Assembly (NCBI RefSeq): GCF_013407955.1
Contig: NZ_JACCBU010000001.1
Location: 4,030,001-4,094,000 of the forward strand
Reading direction: 5' to 3'
DNA length: 64,000 bases
Source: Microlunatus parietis
GTDB taxonomy: Bacteria; Actinomycetota; Actinomycetes; Propionibacteriales; Propionibacteriaceae
Part shown: piece after piece, positions 52,594 through 61,774 of the stretch
How the letters are laid out: the number at the start of each line of letters is the position of its first letter
How positions within the stretch are numbered: the first letter of the stretch is position 1
Notes under the pieces: generated by a model
What the model saw: only the letters and a program-made list of their open reading frames with translations
Told to the model about the DNA's origin: nothing
Databases searched by the model: none
Translations under genes and position numbers: made by a program

Positions 52594-53459
52594 TGAGCGT
52601 CGCCGTCGCGGTCCGGCCGCGCTGGAATCAGCCGACCCTCACCTCCACGGTGCTCAAGGCCGTCGTGCTGGCGGTCACCGTCGTGGTGATGATCTATCCC
52701 TTCCTGTACGTGATCGCGCAGAGCTTCGCCGCACCGCCCGGGGAGAGCGGCCCGTCGCTCGACGCCTACCTGTCGGTGCTGTCCGGCGGCATCGTGGTCC
52801 GGGCCCTGCTGGTCAGCATCGGCGTCACCGTGGTCGGCACCCTGCTCAGCGTGGTGCTGACCATCCTGCTCGCGTACGGCCTGATGAACACCCGCGAGGT
52901 CCCGGGCGGCCGGGTGATCTTGTACCTGGTCCTGTTCACCATGCTGTTCGGGGCGGGGATCATCCCGAACTACCTGCTGGTCAAGGAACTCGGGCTGCTC
53001 GACACGTACGCCTCGCTGATCCTGCCCGGTGCGATCAGCGCGTTCAACATGGTCGTGGTGCGCAACTTCTTCCAGGGCATCCCGGCGGAACTGATCGAGT
53101 GCGCCCGGATCGACGGCGCGAACGACTGGCAGATCCTGTCCATGATCATGGTGCCGCTGTCCAAGGGTGTGATCGCGGTGATCGCGCTGTTCTACGGCGT
53201 CGCGTACTGGAACGACTTCTTCAGCGCGATGATCTATCTCAACGACACGGCCAAGTGGCCGGTGCAACTCGTGCTCAACCAGTACGTCCTCCAGGGCACC
53301 CCGCTGACCCAGCTGCAGAACCCGGCCGCACCGCCACCGCCGGCGAAGTCGGTCCAGATGGCCGTGGTCGTGCTGGCCACCGTGCCCATCCTCGTCGTCT
53401 ATCCCTTCCTCCAGCGGTTCTTCACCAAGGGCGTCCTCACCGGCGCGGTCAAGGGCTGA
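52593..53459 (+). CDS. Carbohydrate ABC transporter permease (LplC type)
   Basis: A 288-residue partner permease. ATG 52593 overlaps the previous stop (TGATG), so the two are coupled. Six spans, with TVVVMIYPFLYVIAQSFAAP first and the EAA loop LIECARIDGANDWQILSMIM. With the LplB protein it forms the heterodimeric membrane channel. The end, KGVLTGAVKG, is the usual LplC terminus. Confidence 0.92.
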   Translation: MSVAVAVRPRWNQPTLTSTVLKAVVLAVTVVVMIYPFLYVIAQSFAAPPGESGPSLDAYLSVLSGGIVVRALLVSIGVTVVGTLLSVVLTILLAYGLMNTREVPGGRVILYLVLFTMLFGAGIIPNYLLVKELGLLDTYASLILPGAISAFNMVVVRNFFQGIPAELIECARIDGANDWQILSMIMVPLSKGVIAVIALFYGVAYWNDFFSAMIYLNDTAKWPVQLVLNQYVLQGTPLTQLQNPAAPPPPAKSVQMAVVVLATVPILVVYPFLQRFFTKGVLTGAVKG

Positions 53460-53477
53460 CCAGACAAGGAGTTTTCC

Positions 53478-55142
53478 ATGATCAACGAATCGTTGCCGCA
53501 GAGCCGACTGTCCCGCCGCGGCGTGTTGGGCCTCGGCGCCGGACTGGCCGCGTTGGCCGGCTGCCGTACCCAGCCGAAGGATCCGGCCCCGGGCTCCGAG
53601 CCGACCGCCAGGTTCGTCGCACCGAACTATGTGCCGCCGGACCAGGTGCCCGGCGCCATGATCAGCGACATCGACGGCGTCTCCCCCGCCTACAGCCAGT
53701 ATCCAAGCGAACAAGCGAAATCGGTCACCGAGACGCCCGGCAGTGGCGCCGAGGTGTCCACGTTCCAGGTGCTGTTCCAGGCCCCGCCGCCGACGAACAA
53801 CCCGTGGCTGACCGAGTTCGAACGGCGGCTCGGGGCCAAGATCAACGCGACCTTCGGCGCCGGCGACGCGTACGGCCAGAAGGTCCAGACGCTGATGGCC
53901 AGCGGTGATCTTCCGGACATCTGTTTCGTGGAACGCAGCGCCGCGCCGTCGGTGGTGAAGCCGATGCAGCAGGGCGCGTTCACCGATCTCAGCGAGCTGC
54001 TGGCCGGGTCCGGCATCGACGCGTACCCCAACCTGGCCCGGTTGCCCACCTATGCCTGGAAGAACTCCAGCATCAACGGCCGCATCCTCGGCGTCCCGCG
54101 GGCGCTGCCGCTGGTGAACGGCGTGACGATGTACCGCGCGGACTGGGCGGCCGACCTCGGCCTCGCCGAGCCGCCGAAGAACGCCGAGGAGGTGAAGGAG
54201 CTGCTGGTCGGGTTCACCAAGGGTGATCATCGCGGCAAGTCCAAGGGGGACTGTTGGGGGCTGGCCACCCTAGGCAACGGGGTCAGCTGGGCGATGGAGA
54301 TGTTCCGGGTGCCGAACGACTGGCGGTTGAACGACGACGGCACGCTGACCAACGTGATCGAGACCGACGAGTACGAGGCCGCGATCAACTGGCTGGTCGA
54401 GCTGTGGAAGGCCGGCGCGTTCCATCCGGACGCCGCGACCCTGCCGACACTGGATTCGCAGGACCTGTTCATGAGCGGGCGGATCGGGCTGATGCCGGCC
54501 GGGATCGCGCCGCACTACCGCAGTATGGTGCCGACGCTGCGGAAGAACGACCCGTCGGCCGAGGTGGTGGCGGTCAGTCCGCCGGGGCATGACGGCGGCG
54601 ACCCGGTCGTCCACCAGGGCGGCGGCTACTTCGGCATCGCCGCGATCCCGTCCGAGGTCGGCAAGGATCAGGCGCGGCTGGCGGAGTTGCTGCGCGTGAT
54701 CAACTACTGGTGCGCCCCGTTCGGCAGCGAGGAGCACACGTTCATCAACTACGGGATCGAGGGCCGGCACTTCACCTATGACGACCGCGGCACCCCGATC
54801 GCCGTCGACGGTGACCGGCCGTTGACCGAGGTGGCCGGTCCGTCGTTCCTGGTGCAGCCGCTGGAGGCGGTGTTCTTCTTTCCCGGCGACGACAAGGCCG
54901 CGACCGAGGCGCAGCAGGCGATCGCCAAGGCCGTGCCGCTGTCGATCGAGAACCCGGTCCGCAGCCTGATCTCGGAGACCGACATCCGGCAGTCCGCCGC
55001 GCTCGGTCAGCTCACTGACGACTATCTCTTCGGGATCATCACCGGCCGGCGGCCGATCAGCCAGCTGGCCGAGTGGCGGGAGCGCTGGCGCAGCCGCGGC
55101 GGCGACACGATCCGGAAAGAGTTCGAGGCCGGCCTGGCATGA
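53478..55142 (+). CDS. Sugar-binding lipoprotein (LplA type), Tat-exported
   Basis: A 554-residue extracytoplasmic solute-binding protein from ATG 53478 (AAGGAG upstream). The N-terminus has a twin-arginine motif (SRRGVLGLGAGLAALAGC) merged with a lipobox (LAGC), giving a Tat lipoprotein. VSTFQVLFQAPPPTNNPWLT and QTLMASGDLPDICFVER follow, as in the LplA/YtcQ family. It captures the oligosaccharide outside and passes it to the two permeases. Its stop overlaps the rhamnosidase start. Confidence 0.92.
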   Translation: MINESLPQSRLSRRGVLGLGAGLAALAGCRTQPKDPAPGSEPTARFVAPNYVPPDQVPGAMISDIDGVSPAYSQYPSEQAKSVTETPGSGAEVSTFQVLFQAPPPTNNPWLTEFERRLGAKINATFGAGDAYGQKVQTLMASGDLPDICFVERSAAPSVVKPMQQGAFTDLSELLAGSGIDAYPNLARLPTYAWKNSSINGRILGVPRALPLVNGVTMYRADWAADLGLAEPPKNAEEVKELLVGFTKGDHRGKSKGDCWGLATLGNGVSWAMEMFRVPNDWRLNDDGTLTNVIETDEYEAAINWLVELWKAGAFHPDAATLPTLDSQDLFMSGRIGLMPAGIAPHYRSMVPTLRKNDPSAEVVAVSPPGHDGGDPVVHQGGGYFGIAAIPSEVGKDQARLAELLRVINYWCAPFGSEEHTFINYGIEGRHFTYDDRGTPIAVDGDRPLTEVAGPSFLVQPLEAVFFFPGDDKAATEAQQAIAKAVPLSIENPVRSLISETDIRQSAALGQLTDDYLFGIITGRRPISQLAEWRERWRSRGGDTIRKEFEAGLA

Positions 55143-57367
55143 TCAACTCCGATCCCGAGGAACAGCGCGACGACCCGCCGGCGCACGGCGCGCACTGGAT
55201 CACCGCGCCGGCCTGGCGCGCCGATCCGGCCGGTCCGCTGCCGGTGCTCGGCACCGTGTTCCACTGTGCGGCGACGCCGGTGTCGGCGGTGCTGCGGATC
55301 GCCGGGCTCGGGGTGTTCTCGGCGTCGATCAACGACGGCGCCGCTTCGGCTGACCTTTTGGAGCCGGGCTACACCGACTATGCCCAGCGGGCCGAGTTCT
55401 GCCGCTACGACGTGACCCACCTGATCACGCCCGGCGACAACGTGATCATGATCGAACTCGGGCCCGGGCTGTATCGTTCGCAGCGGCTGGACGACCGCTG
55501 GACCAAGATCAAGACCGAGTACGGTGAGCTGGCGGCCTGTGCGTCGCTGACCCTCGAGTACCAGGACCGTCCGGCGACGACGGTGATCACCGGGATCGAC
55601 TGGGGCGCGACGGTCGGCCAGACCCGGTCCTCCAACTGGACCGGTGGCGAGGACTTCGACGCCGGGCTGCCGTTGGACGCGTCGGTCGACGGGATCCCGG
55701 GCTGGCCCCGCGCCGTCATCGCGGCCGTGCCGCCCCGGCTGCGGCTTAGCGCCAAGACCACGCCGCCGCTCCGGGTCCGCGAGGTGCTCGACCCCGTTGA
55801 GCTGCGTACGGTCGCACCGGGGGCCCAGGTGATCGACTTCGGGGTCAACTTCGCCGGCTGGGCCGAAGTCGATCTTCCGCCCGGCGCCCGGGTGAAGCTG
55901 CGGCCCGCCGAACTGCTGCACCCGGACGGCACGATCGATCCGCGGACCGAGGGCTGGGATCCCGTCTATCACACGGTCGCCGCCGGCGCGCGGCCGCTGA
56001 CCTGGCATCCGCGGTTCTGCTACAACGGCCTGCGCTACCTGGAGATCAGCGGCCTCGACAGCCCGCTCGGGGCCGAGAACGTCCGCGGCCTGGTGATCTC
56101 CGCCGACGCCCGGTCGGCCGGCGACTTCGCCTGCTCCGACGACAAGATCACCGCGCTGCACACGATCATCCGCCGCGCCGTCACGTCCAACATGTTCTCG
56201 GTGTTCACCGACTGCCCGCACCGGGAGAAGCTCAACTTCCTCGAGGAACTGCACCTCGCCTTCCCCGTGTTGCGGTGGAACTACGACGTGCTGGCGATCC
56301 TGGCCAACACGCTGCGGTTGATCCGGGAGGCGCAGGGCCAGGACGGTCACCTGCCGCTGTACGTGCCGGAGTGGGACCCGTTCCCGGATCCCTGGCGCGG
56401 CGACGTGAACTGGGGCGGCGCGGTGATCATGCTGCCCTGGCTGCTGCACCGGGCCTACGCCGACGAGTCCGTACTGCGGGACAACGAGGAGGCCATGGGC
56501 CGGTACGCCCGGCACCTGCTGGACAGCCGGGTCGACGGGCTGATCCGGTACGGGGACTGGGACGGCCGGGAGTTCCGTGCCGTACCCCTGGTCAGCACGG
56601 CGACCCTGGCCAGACTGCTCGGCGTGCTCGCCGACGCCCTGGACCGGCTCGGCCGGCTCGCGGACGCGGCGTTGTGGCGCAACGAGGCCCGGCTGGTGAC
56701 CGAACGGGTGCGCTCCGAGTTCTGGAATGATCATGACCTGACCGTTGGCGGCGACACCCTCGGCGAGCTCGCCATCGCCGCCCGGTACGGGATCGTGCCG
56801 CCGGGCCGGGTCGCCGATGTGGTGGACCGGCTGGAGCGGCGGATCATCGACGACGGCTATGTGGCCGATGTGGGCGAGGTCGGCCTGCCGGCGCTGCTGG
56901 AACTGCTGGCCGAGCATGATCGCCACGAGACGATCTTCCGGTTCGCGCGGCAGGAGGAGCGGCCCGGCTACGGCTTCCAGCTGCGGCACGGCGCGACCTC
57001 GCTGACCGAGACCTGGGACGGCCCGACCTACGGAATCAGCCAGAACCACTTCATGCTCGGCGCCATCGACGACTGGTTCTTCGCCCACCTGGCCGGGCTG
57101 CAGCAGGCGCCGGGTGATGTCGGCTTCCGGGAGTTGATCATCCGGCCGCGGCCGTGCGGCGGCATCGACTGGGCTCGCGCCAGCTACCGCACCGAGCGCG
57201 GGAACTTCGCCGTCGAGTGGCGGATCGACGGCGACGCGTTCCGGCTGCAGGCAGCGATCCCGGACGGTTCGGCCTGCCTGATCGAGACCCCGGACGGGCA
57301 TCGACAACGGGTCGGCGGCGGGACACACCTGATCACCAGACCGGCCACAGTGGAGGCGACGCGATGA
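55139..57367 (+). CDS. GH78 alpha-L-rhamnosidase-like glycosidase
   Basis: A 742-residue protein without signal peptide. N-terminal beta domains with an AVLRIAGLGVFSASINDG segment of bacterial rhamnosidases (about 45-62) precede the (alpha/alpha)6 catalytic domain. DCPHREKLNFLEELHLAFP (residues 358-376) carries the general-acid region, YVPEWDPFPDPW and LTETWDGPTYGI the others, and the C-terminal IIRPRPCGGIDWARASYRT is the usual beta-sandwich. ATG 55139 overlaps the previous stop (ATGA). It probably removes alpha-L-rhamnose from imported oligosaccharide; related uronate hydrolysis cannot be ruled out. Confidence 0.85.
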   Translation: MINSDPEEQRDDPPAHGAHWITAPAWRADPAGPLPVLGTVFHCAATPVSAVLRIAGLGVFSASINDGAASADLLEPGYTDYAQRAEFCRYDVTHLITPGDNVIMIELGPGLYRSQRLDDRWTKIKTEYGELAACASLTLEYQDRPATTVITGIDWGATVGQTRSSNWTGGEDFDAGLPLDASVDGIPGWPRAVIAAVPPRLRLSAKTTPPLRVREVLDPVELRTVAPGAQVIDFGVNFAGWAEVDLPPGARVKLRPAELLHPDGTIDPRTEGWDPVYHTVAAGARPLTWHPRFCYNGLRYLEISGLDSPLGAENVRGLVISADARSAGDFACSDDKITALHTIIRRAVTSNMFSVFTDCPHREKLNFLEELHLAFPVLRWNYDVLAILANTLRLIREAQGQDGHLPLYVPEWDPFPDPWRGDVNWGGAVIMLPWLLHRAYADESVLRDNEEAMGRYARHLLDSRVDGLIRYGDWDGREFRAVPLVSTATLARLLGVLADALDRLGRLADAALWRNEARLVTERVRSEFWNDHDLTVGGDTLGELAIAARYGIVPPGRVADVVDRLERRIIDDGYVADVGEVGLPALLELLAEHDRHETIFRFARQEERPGYGFQLRHGATSLTETWDGPTYGISQNHFMLGAIDDWFFAHLAGLQQAPGDVGFRELIIRPRPCGGIDWARASYRTERGNFAVEWRIDGDAFRLQAAIPDGSACLIETPDGHRQRVGGGTHLITRPATVEATR

Positions 57368-59289
57368 GTTCGAAGACTTCGGCGACCATCCCGGCGACCG
57401 TGCCGGCGCTGCGCGAGTGGACGCCCGGCGACGGGCGGCTGCTGCTCGGCAGTCCCGGCGCGATCGGCCACTCCGGCGGTGCGGCGGCCGAGGTGGCCGA
57501 GCTGCTGGCCGACGACCTGCTGCTGTTCCGCGGCGCGCGGCCGGTGATCGTCGCCGATCCGGCGAGCGCGGAGATCCGGCTGATCTTGGACCCGGGCCGC
57601 CTCGATGAGCTTGGTGCCGAGGGCTACCGGCTGGACATCGGCGACACGGTCCAGGTCGTGGCGGCCGGGCGTTCCGGCCTGCTCTACGGTTCCCAGACGA
57701 TCGGCCAGTTGATCAAGCAGGATCAGCAGCGACGGGCCCTGCCGCGCGGCTGGGCGGTGGACCGGCCGCTCTGCGCCGTGCGGGGTCAGATGATCGACGT
57801 CGGCCGGAAGTTCCTGCCGTTGACGTACCTGCGGTCGGAGATCCGCCGGATGGCCTGGCTGAAGCTGAACAGCCTGCAGTTGCACCTGACCGAATGGAAC
57901 GGCTTCCGGTTCGAGAGCCTCGAGTTCCCCGGCCTGGCCTCGGCCGACCACTACACCCAGGCCGAGCTGCGCGACCTGGACGCCTACGCCGCACAGTGGG
58001 GCGTCACGATCGTGCCCGAGATCGACCTGCCCGGCCACGCCGTCTGGCTGACCCGCTACGAGCCTCGGCTCCGGCTGCGATCACCCGCGATGGACTACGC
58101 CGGCTGGCCGGGCGGCCTCGGCGGCGGCTGGACCCTCGACCTCACCTCGGAGTTCGCCCGCGACTTCGTCCGGACGTTGATCATCGAGCTGGCCGGCGTC
58201 TTCCGGGGCGAGTACGTCCACATCGGCGGCGACGAGATTCCCTTGCAGACGGCGGAGAAGCAGGATCCCGAGCTGCTGGCGTACGCGCAATCCAAGGGGT
58301 TCCGCTACTCCGGCGACGCCTTGATCGACTTCGCCAATGATCTTGCCGCCACGCTGCGCGAGCACGGCAAGCGCACCGAGCTCTGGGAGTGGTGGACCTA
58401 CGGTGATCAGCCCGCCAGCATCGAACCCCACCCGGAGATCCGGATCAGCAAGTGGCTGGACGGTGACCCGGCGGACCTGACCAGGCGCGGTTACCGGACG
58501 GTCGGCGTGAACTGGGGCGGCAACTACGTCACCCCCGGCTACAGCACCACGCCGACCGGCACCTCGCCGCAGGGGTGGGAGGGCCACATGCCGGCCGAGC
58601 GGATCTACGCCGACGACGACTATCCCAGCGACGATCTGCTGGAGGGACACCGGCTCGGCCGGTGGATGGACAAGGCTGAGGCCCGCTCGACCTCCTGGGT
58701 GCACTTCTTCTCGCACCGGCCGCTGCAGGTGCTGGCCGACCGGACCTGGGGCGGCCCGGCCGCCGCGTCGGCCACCGACTTCTACGCCCGCGCCGACGCG
58801 ATCGGTGCGGCCGACGACGAACGTACAGCCGTCCCGGTCCGGGACTGCCGGGTCGTCGAGGTGAGCAGCGAGGAGGTCAAGGACGAGGACGGGTCCGCGC
58901 AGCACCTGCTCGATCCGAACCCGCAGACCCAATGGGTCACGCAGTACCGCAACGACCTGATGATCACGCCGCACCAGGTCGTGATCGACACGGGCGAAGT
59001 GCGGCCGCTGGCCGGCGTCGAGGTGTGGCCGCGCCAGGACGGCAAGATCGTCGAGGACTTCCACCACACGAAGGCGCGGCCGCGGGCGATCCGGATCGAG
59101 GTGAGCACGGACCGGCACAGCTGGCACGAGGCCTGGTCCGGGACGTTGGCCAACGAGCAGCCGGCCCAGTCCGTACGCTTCCCGGAGCTGCCCGGCCGCT
59201 ACCTGAAGTTGATCATCGACAGCGACTGGGACAACCTGTTCATCGCCGCGATCGCGTACCTGTCGATCCTGCAGAGCCGCCGGCCCTGA
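57364..59289 (+). CDS. GH20 beta-N-acetylhexosaminidase-like glycosidase with CBM32-like domain
   Basis: A 641-residue protein without signal peptide. GH20b-type N-terminal domain (about 1-135), then the GH20 barrel with RGQMIDVGRKFLPLTYLRSE and the catalytic pair Asp290-Glu291 in YVHIGGDEIP. The barrel tyrosine and tryptophan segments ELWEWWTYGDQPAS and TSWVHFFSHRP follow. Residues about 510-641 form an F5/8-type C (CBM32-like) module (NPQTQWVTQYRN). It cleaves terminal beta-GlcNAc or GalNAc. It overlaps GH78 by four bases (ATGA). Confidence 0.85.
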   Translation: MSSKTSATIPATVPALREWTPGDGRLLLGSPGAIGHSGGAAAEVAELLADDLLLFRGARPVIVADPASAEIRLILDPGRLDELGAEGYRLDIGDTVQVVAAGRSGLLYGSQTIGQLIKQDQQRRALPRGWAVDRPLCAVRGQMIDVGRKFLPLTYLRSEIRRMAWLKLNSLQLHLTEWNGFRFESLEFPGLASADHYTQAELRDLDAYAAQWGVTIVPEIDLPGHAVWLTRYEPRLRLRSPAMDYAGWPGGLGGGWTLDLTSEFARDFVRTLIIELAGVFRGEYVHIGGDEIPLQTAEKQDPELLAYAQSKGFRYSGDALIDFANDLAATLREHGKRTELWEWWTYGDQPASIEPHPEIRISKWLDGDPADLTRRGYRTVGVNWGGNYVTPGYSTTPTGTSPQGWEGHMPAERIYADDDYPSDDLLEGHRLGRWMDKAEARSTSWVHFFSHRPLQVLADRTWGGPAAASATDFYARADAIGAADDERTAVPVRDCRVVEVSSEEVKDEDGSAQHLLDPNPQTQWVTQYRNDLMITPHQVVIDTGEVRPLAGVEVWPRQDGKIVEDFHHTKARPRAIRIEVSTDRHSWHEAWSGTLANEQPAQSVRFPELPGRYLKLIIDSDWDNLFIAAIAYLSILQSRRP

Positions 59290-59313
59290 CGGGTCTGGCG
59301 AACCGGGCTCGGT

Positions 59314-59333
59314 GATACGAATAACCGCATATC
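59314..59333. promoter_or_regulatory. Possible ROK operator
   Basis: GATACG (59314-59319), N8, CATATC (59328-59333): imperfect dyad in the 88-base gap before the ROK gene. It shares the GATATG half with the operon promoter at 51524. Confidence 0.4.
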
Positions 59334-59377
59334 GTGGGATCGACTGATCGTCGAGCGGAGCGGAAGGGGTTGGCCAG

Positions 59378-60535
59378 ATGCAGGAGCGGTCCGGCAGACC
59401 GACGCTGACGCTCAAGGATGCGATCGATGTCTACGGGGCCGAGACGTCGCTGCTGCGACACCTCAACCGCAACGAGGTGCTGCGGTTTCTGCGCACCTCC
59501 GGCGAGGCGCACGGCATCTCGGCGGTCGCCCGGGAGACCGAGCTGTCCAGGCCGACCGTTGATCTTGCGTTGCGGGACCTGGCCGATCGGGGTCTGGTGC
59601 TGGAGACGACCCAGACCGTCAGTTCACCGCGCGGCGGCCGGCCGGCCCGCGAGTTCCGGTTCGACGCCTGGGCGGGCTGCCTTGCTGCGGTGACCGTGAC
59701 GAACCACGAACTGCTGGTGGTGATCGCCGATCTGCGTGATCAGGTGATCGGTGAGCGGCGGTTCAGGTTCGACGACCTGAACGCGGAACCGGACCCGCCG
59801 GGGTGCATCAAGGCCGCTGTTGATCATGCGCTGAATGAGTGTGCCCAGTCGCCGGCGGGGCTGCGGATCGCCGTGATCGGGGTGCGCGGGATCGTCTCCG
59901 CGACCGGGGTGGTCGAGGTCTCCGGCGAGCTGCCGTCGCTGGTCGGCGAGGACGCGCACCGGCGGCTGACCGAGGCGTTCGACTGCCCGGTCCTGATCGA
60001 GAACGACGCGAACCTGGCCACCCTGGCCGAGCACCGCAATCTGGCCGGGCCGGACAACGTGGTCGGCCTGCTGATCGGGGAGGGCCTCGGCTGCGGGCTG
60101 GTGCTGAACGGCGAGCTCTACCGCGGTGCCCACGGCGCGGCCGGCGAGTTCTTCGGCGAGGACACCTCCCGGTCCTGGACGGCGACGAACCGGGCGATCC
60201 GCGACTACGCGAAGCAACGTGATCAGTCGTTCGCCGCGATCTTCCGGACGGCCCGGCTGAAGCCCGGGCGGGCCCGGACCCTGGTCGCCCGCTACGCCGG
60301 AGAGATCGCCGAGCGGGTCGGCTCGCTGCTGGTGCTCGATCCTCCGGTGATCGTCGTCGGCGGCGAGATCGTCGAGGCCGGCGACGTCTTCCTCGACCCG
60401 TTCCGGGCCGCCCTGAAGCCGTACCTCTACGGAGACACCAAGATCATCTACTCCGACCTCGGCGCCGACTGCCTGCGCAGTGGCGCGCTGCAGGTCGCGG
60501 CGGACTGGATGGAACGGCAGCTGTTCCAGGTCTGA
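59378..60535 (+). CDS. ROK family transcriptional regulator
   Basis: A 385-residue protein. A winged HTH (residues 25-80: LRHLNRNEVLRFLRTSGEAH, LSRPTVDLALRDLADRGLVL) is followed by a ROK sugar-kinase-like domain with LIENDANLATLAEHRNL and EGLGCGLVLNGELYRGAHGA (the ROK loop). The zinc-binding CxCGxxGC is missing. Its position right after the hydrolases, in the same direction, makes it the likely repressor or sensor of the operon, binding a released sugar. Confidence 0.92.
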   Translation: MQERSGRPTLTLKDAIDVYGAETSLLRHLNRNEVLRFLRTSGEAHGISAVARETELSRPTVDLALRDLADRGLVLETTQTVSSPRGGRPAREFRFDAWAGCLAAVTVTNHELLVVIADLRDQVIGERRFRFDDLNAEPDPPGCIKAAVDHALNECAQSPAGLRIAVIGVRGIVSATGVVEVSGELPSLVGEDAHRRLTEAFDCPVLIENDANLATLAEHRNLAGPDNVVGLLIGEGLGCGLVLNGELYRGAHGAAGEFFGEDTSRSWTATNRAIRDYAKQRDQSFAAIFRTARLKPGRARTLVARYAGEIAERVGSLLVLDPPVIVVGGEIVEAGDVFLDPFRAALKPYLYGDTKIIYSDLGADCLRSGALQVAADWMERQLFQV

Positions 60536-60548
60536 TCACCCTTGTGCC

Positions 60549-60565
60549 CCGAGCCTGTCGAAGGG
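60549..60565 (+). repeat. CCGAGCCTGTCGAAGGGC dispersed repeat
   Basis: A one-arm copy of the word at 30596 and 49857, 13 bases after the ROK stop. Confidence 0.65.
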
Positions 60566-60592
60566 CGAGGGTCGATGTGGCTTGCCCGGGTG

Positions 60593-60672
60593 AAGTCGCG
60601 AAACCTCTTGGTGTCGACCGCAACGGGCCGGTACAACGTTGCAGCCGTCGATGCGAAGAGAAATCGCGACAC
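60593..60672 (-). repeat. 80-bp palindromic repeat, family 2, copy 2
   Basis: AAGTCGCGAAACCTCTTG at one end, AAGAGAAATCGCGACAC at the other. It is the inverse of copy 3 (63238-63317) at most positions. Both contain GTCGACCGCAACGGG and CAACGTTGC internally. The rest of the 228-base gap before lysR is featureless. Confidence 0.8.
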
Positions 60673-60763
60673 GGCTCCACCGCATCCGCGACTGCGCCCA
60701 CACCTCGGCCACGCCGGCCGCGGTTCGGGGACTCGACTCAGCTGTTTCGGTTCGGGTGTGGGC

Positions 60764-61648
60764 TCAGGGATCGTCGGTACGGATGCCGCAGGTCTCGAGG
60801 AACCGGACAGCCGTAGGGATCGGGCGGTCGCCGAGCCAGGCCGCGGCGACCGGCAAGTCGGGAGCGTCGACGACCGGGCGGTAGGCAACGCCGGGCCGGC
60901 CGGCGGAGGCGATCCCGGCGGTGACGAAGCCGACGCCGGCACCGGCGGCGACGAGGCTGACCAGGACCGGCATCGGATAGACCTCCTGGACGATCTCGGG
61001 CCGCACTCCGGCTCGGCTGAACCCGGCGATCAGCCGGTCGTAGATCACCGGGCCGATCACCCGCGGTCCGACCAGCCACGGCTCACCGGCGAGGTCGGCG
61101 AACGTGAGCCGCTCCTGGGCGAGCAGCGGGTGGCCGTCCGGCAGCGCAAGCAGCAGCGGCTCGCTGCGCCAGTCGGCCACGGCCAGCCGGGGACCGCTGA
61201 CCGGCGGATGCAGCACGCCCAGGTCGATCCGGCCCTCGGCCAGGGCCCGTTCGACGCTCGGGCTGTCCACCTCGGTCAGCTCGAGGACGACGTCGGGATG
61301 GCGGCGACGGAACTCCTGCACCCGGCGCGGAAGCTCGGTGAAGCCCGCGATCACCGTGAACCCGAGCCGCAGCCGGCCGGCCTCGCCGGTGACCGCCCGG
61401 CGGGCCAGCGTCACGCCGGTCCGAGCGGCCTCGAGCATCGCCCGGGCCAACGGTAGGAACGTGCGGCCCGCCTCGGTCAGCGCGACCTGGCGCCGGTTGC
61501 GGTCGAGCAGCCGCGCACCCACTTCGCGTTCCAGGGCAGCGATCCGGCCGCTCAGCGCCGGCTGGCTCAGGTGCAGCTCGGTCGCCGCCTGCCCGAAGTG
61601 CAGCCGCTCGGCGACCGCGACGAAACCTTCCACGGCACGGGTGTCCAT
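60764..61648 (-). CDS. LysR family transcriptional regulator
   Basis: A 294-residue protein from ATG 61648. The N-terminal HTH has FVAVAERLHFGQAATELHLS and QPALSGRIAALEREVGARLL. The effector domain contains RLRLGFTVIAGFTELPRRVQ and HPLLAQERLTFADLAGEPW. It is transcribed divergently from the beta-propeller gene and probably controls it. The effector is unknown. Confidence 0.93.
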   Translation of the reverse strand: MDTRAVEGFVAVAERLHFGQAATELHLSQPALSGRIAALEREVGARLLDRNRRQVALTEAGRTFLPLARAMLEAARTGVTLARRAVTGEAGRLRLGFTVIAGFTELPRRVQEFRRRHPDVVLELTEVDSPSVERALAEGRIDLGVLHPPVSGPRLAVADWRSEPLLLALPDGHPLLAQERLTFADLAGEPWLVGPRVIGPVIYDRLIAGFSRAGVRPEIVQEVYPMPVLVSLVAAGAGVGFVTAGIASAGRPGVAYRPVVDAPDLPVAAAWLGDRPIPTAVRFLETCGIRTDDP

Positions 61649-61774
61649 GGCAGCGAGGCTACGTCGGTGATCGGCATCTCCGATCACCGTTGGCCGGATT
61701 CCGATTGTTCGGCGAACACGGCGCTGGTCGGCTGGGCGGTAGTGAATCGTCCGACCGAACGAGGTGGAGTCGTC

